A stretch of 22,444 bases of DNA from QHXM01 sp032160165 (GTDB taxonomy: Bacteria > Acidobacteriota > Blastocatellia > Pyrinomonadales > Pyrinomonadaceae), in assembly GCA_032160165.1 (NCBI GenBank), contig JAVHWA010000001.1:1-22444 (forward strand), given 5' to 3'. This document shows, one piece after another, positions 22,224-22,444 of this stretch. The position numbers were made by a program, and so were the translations under genes. Under the pieces are notes generated by a model. That model searched no databases. It was given only the letters and a program-made list of their open reading frames with translations, and was not told where the DNA came from. Positions within the stretch are counted from its first letter, which is position 1; each line of letters opens with the position of its first letter.

Positions 22224-22444
22224 ATGTTGACGAATATTGTTCAAAGAGCCTCGAGGCGGGTCGCGCTTGCGTGCCTGCTTTTTAGTGTTATCACCGTGGC
22301 ACGAGCGCAGACGCCTCAATCGTCTCCGCCCCCAACCCAGCGCCAACAGGACGCCACCCGGCCTTCTGGCGAACAGCGGAACCAACCGCTCCCTGAGCAG
22401 GGACGTCCCGTTACCGATAACCCGACGGCCCCTCCTGGCTCTTT
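22224..22444 (+). CDS. N-terminus of a secreted Pro/Gln-rich protein, cut by the window edge
   Basis: The frame opens with ATG at 22224, preceded by AGGAG 12 bases upstream, and stays open to the right edge (73 codons). The first 29 residues form a good signal peptide: basic NIVQRASRR, hydrophobic ALACLLFSVITV, and an Ala-Arg-Ala cleavage site before QTPQS. The rest is a low-complexity linker rich in Pro, Gln, Arg and Thr. Such linkers precede outer-membrane or periplasmic domains, for example TolC-like proteins, in related bacteria, but the domain itself is not visible and no function can be assigned. It is the only plus-strand gene in the window. Confidence 0.72.
   Translation, partial: MLTNIVQRASRRVALACLLFSVITVARAQTPQSSPPPTQRQQDATRPSGEQRNQPLPEQGRPVTDNPTAPPGS

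Noticed and set aside
22068..22385. Minus-strand frame of 105 codons at the right edge
   Set aside because: It is antisense to the plus-strand frame that has a ribosome-binding site and a convincing signal peptide, and it lacks any motif of its own.

Overview
The window reads as chromosomal DNA of a moderately GC-rich, Gram-negative-type bacterium. The best guess is Acidobacteriota, possibly Blastocatellia. This rests on gene style only: multi-PAS and hybrid kinases, a Crp/Fnr protein with a characteristic C-terminus, a YncE-propeller/phosphatase fusion, a Ser/Thr kinase fused to a formylglycine-enzyme-like domain, and proline/glutamine-rich secreted proteins. No rRNA or phylogenetic marker is present to confirm it. 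All genes but the last lie on the minus strand, so transcription runs from high to low coordinates.

Region 1 (about 1-12,730) is a dense two-component cluster headed by a Crp/Fnr regulator. In transcription order it holds three single-domain receivers, all with damaged active sites; a kinase with three almost identical tandem PAS domains plus a fourth; a CheY/Rcp1-like receiver; a REC-HisKA-HATPase-REC-REC-HPt hybrid kinase; a double receiver; a REC-GAF-PAS-PAS-HisKA-HATPase kinase; and a REC-GAF-PAS protein that leaves the window. Several neighbours overlap by 4 bases (ATGA), so their translation is probably coupled. I count eleven receiver domains, three kinase cores and one HPt. None of the receiver proteins seen in full carries a DNA-binding or enzymatic output domain.

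Region 2 (12,728-15,744) has a 0.49-kb spacer and a large exported beta-propeller/phosphoesterase gene. Near-identical 24-bp palindromes flank that gene; the one on its upstream side is the terminator of a tRNA gene.

Region 3 (15,758-19,656) is a glycolytic operon, gap-pgk-tpiA-secG-tRNA-Leu(GAG), with a near-consensus promoter before gap and a terminator after the tRNA. The gap-pgk and pgk-tpiA spacers are each filled by an array of 7-base repeats followed by the same repeat inverted, giving long hairpins. In the mRNA the 5' arm resembles the Shine-Dalgarno sequence and the 3' arm resembles the 16S rRNA tail. The downstream ATG follows within a few bases without an ordinary ribosome-binding site. 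In addition, the expected ATG of pgk is followed at once by an in-frame TAG. These features are the most unusual signal in the window.

Region 4 (19,788-22,444) holds a membrane Ser/Thr protein kinase with an extracytoplasmic FGE-like domain, a 0.5-kb divergent spacer, and the start of a plus-strand secreted protein cut by the window edge.
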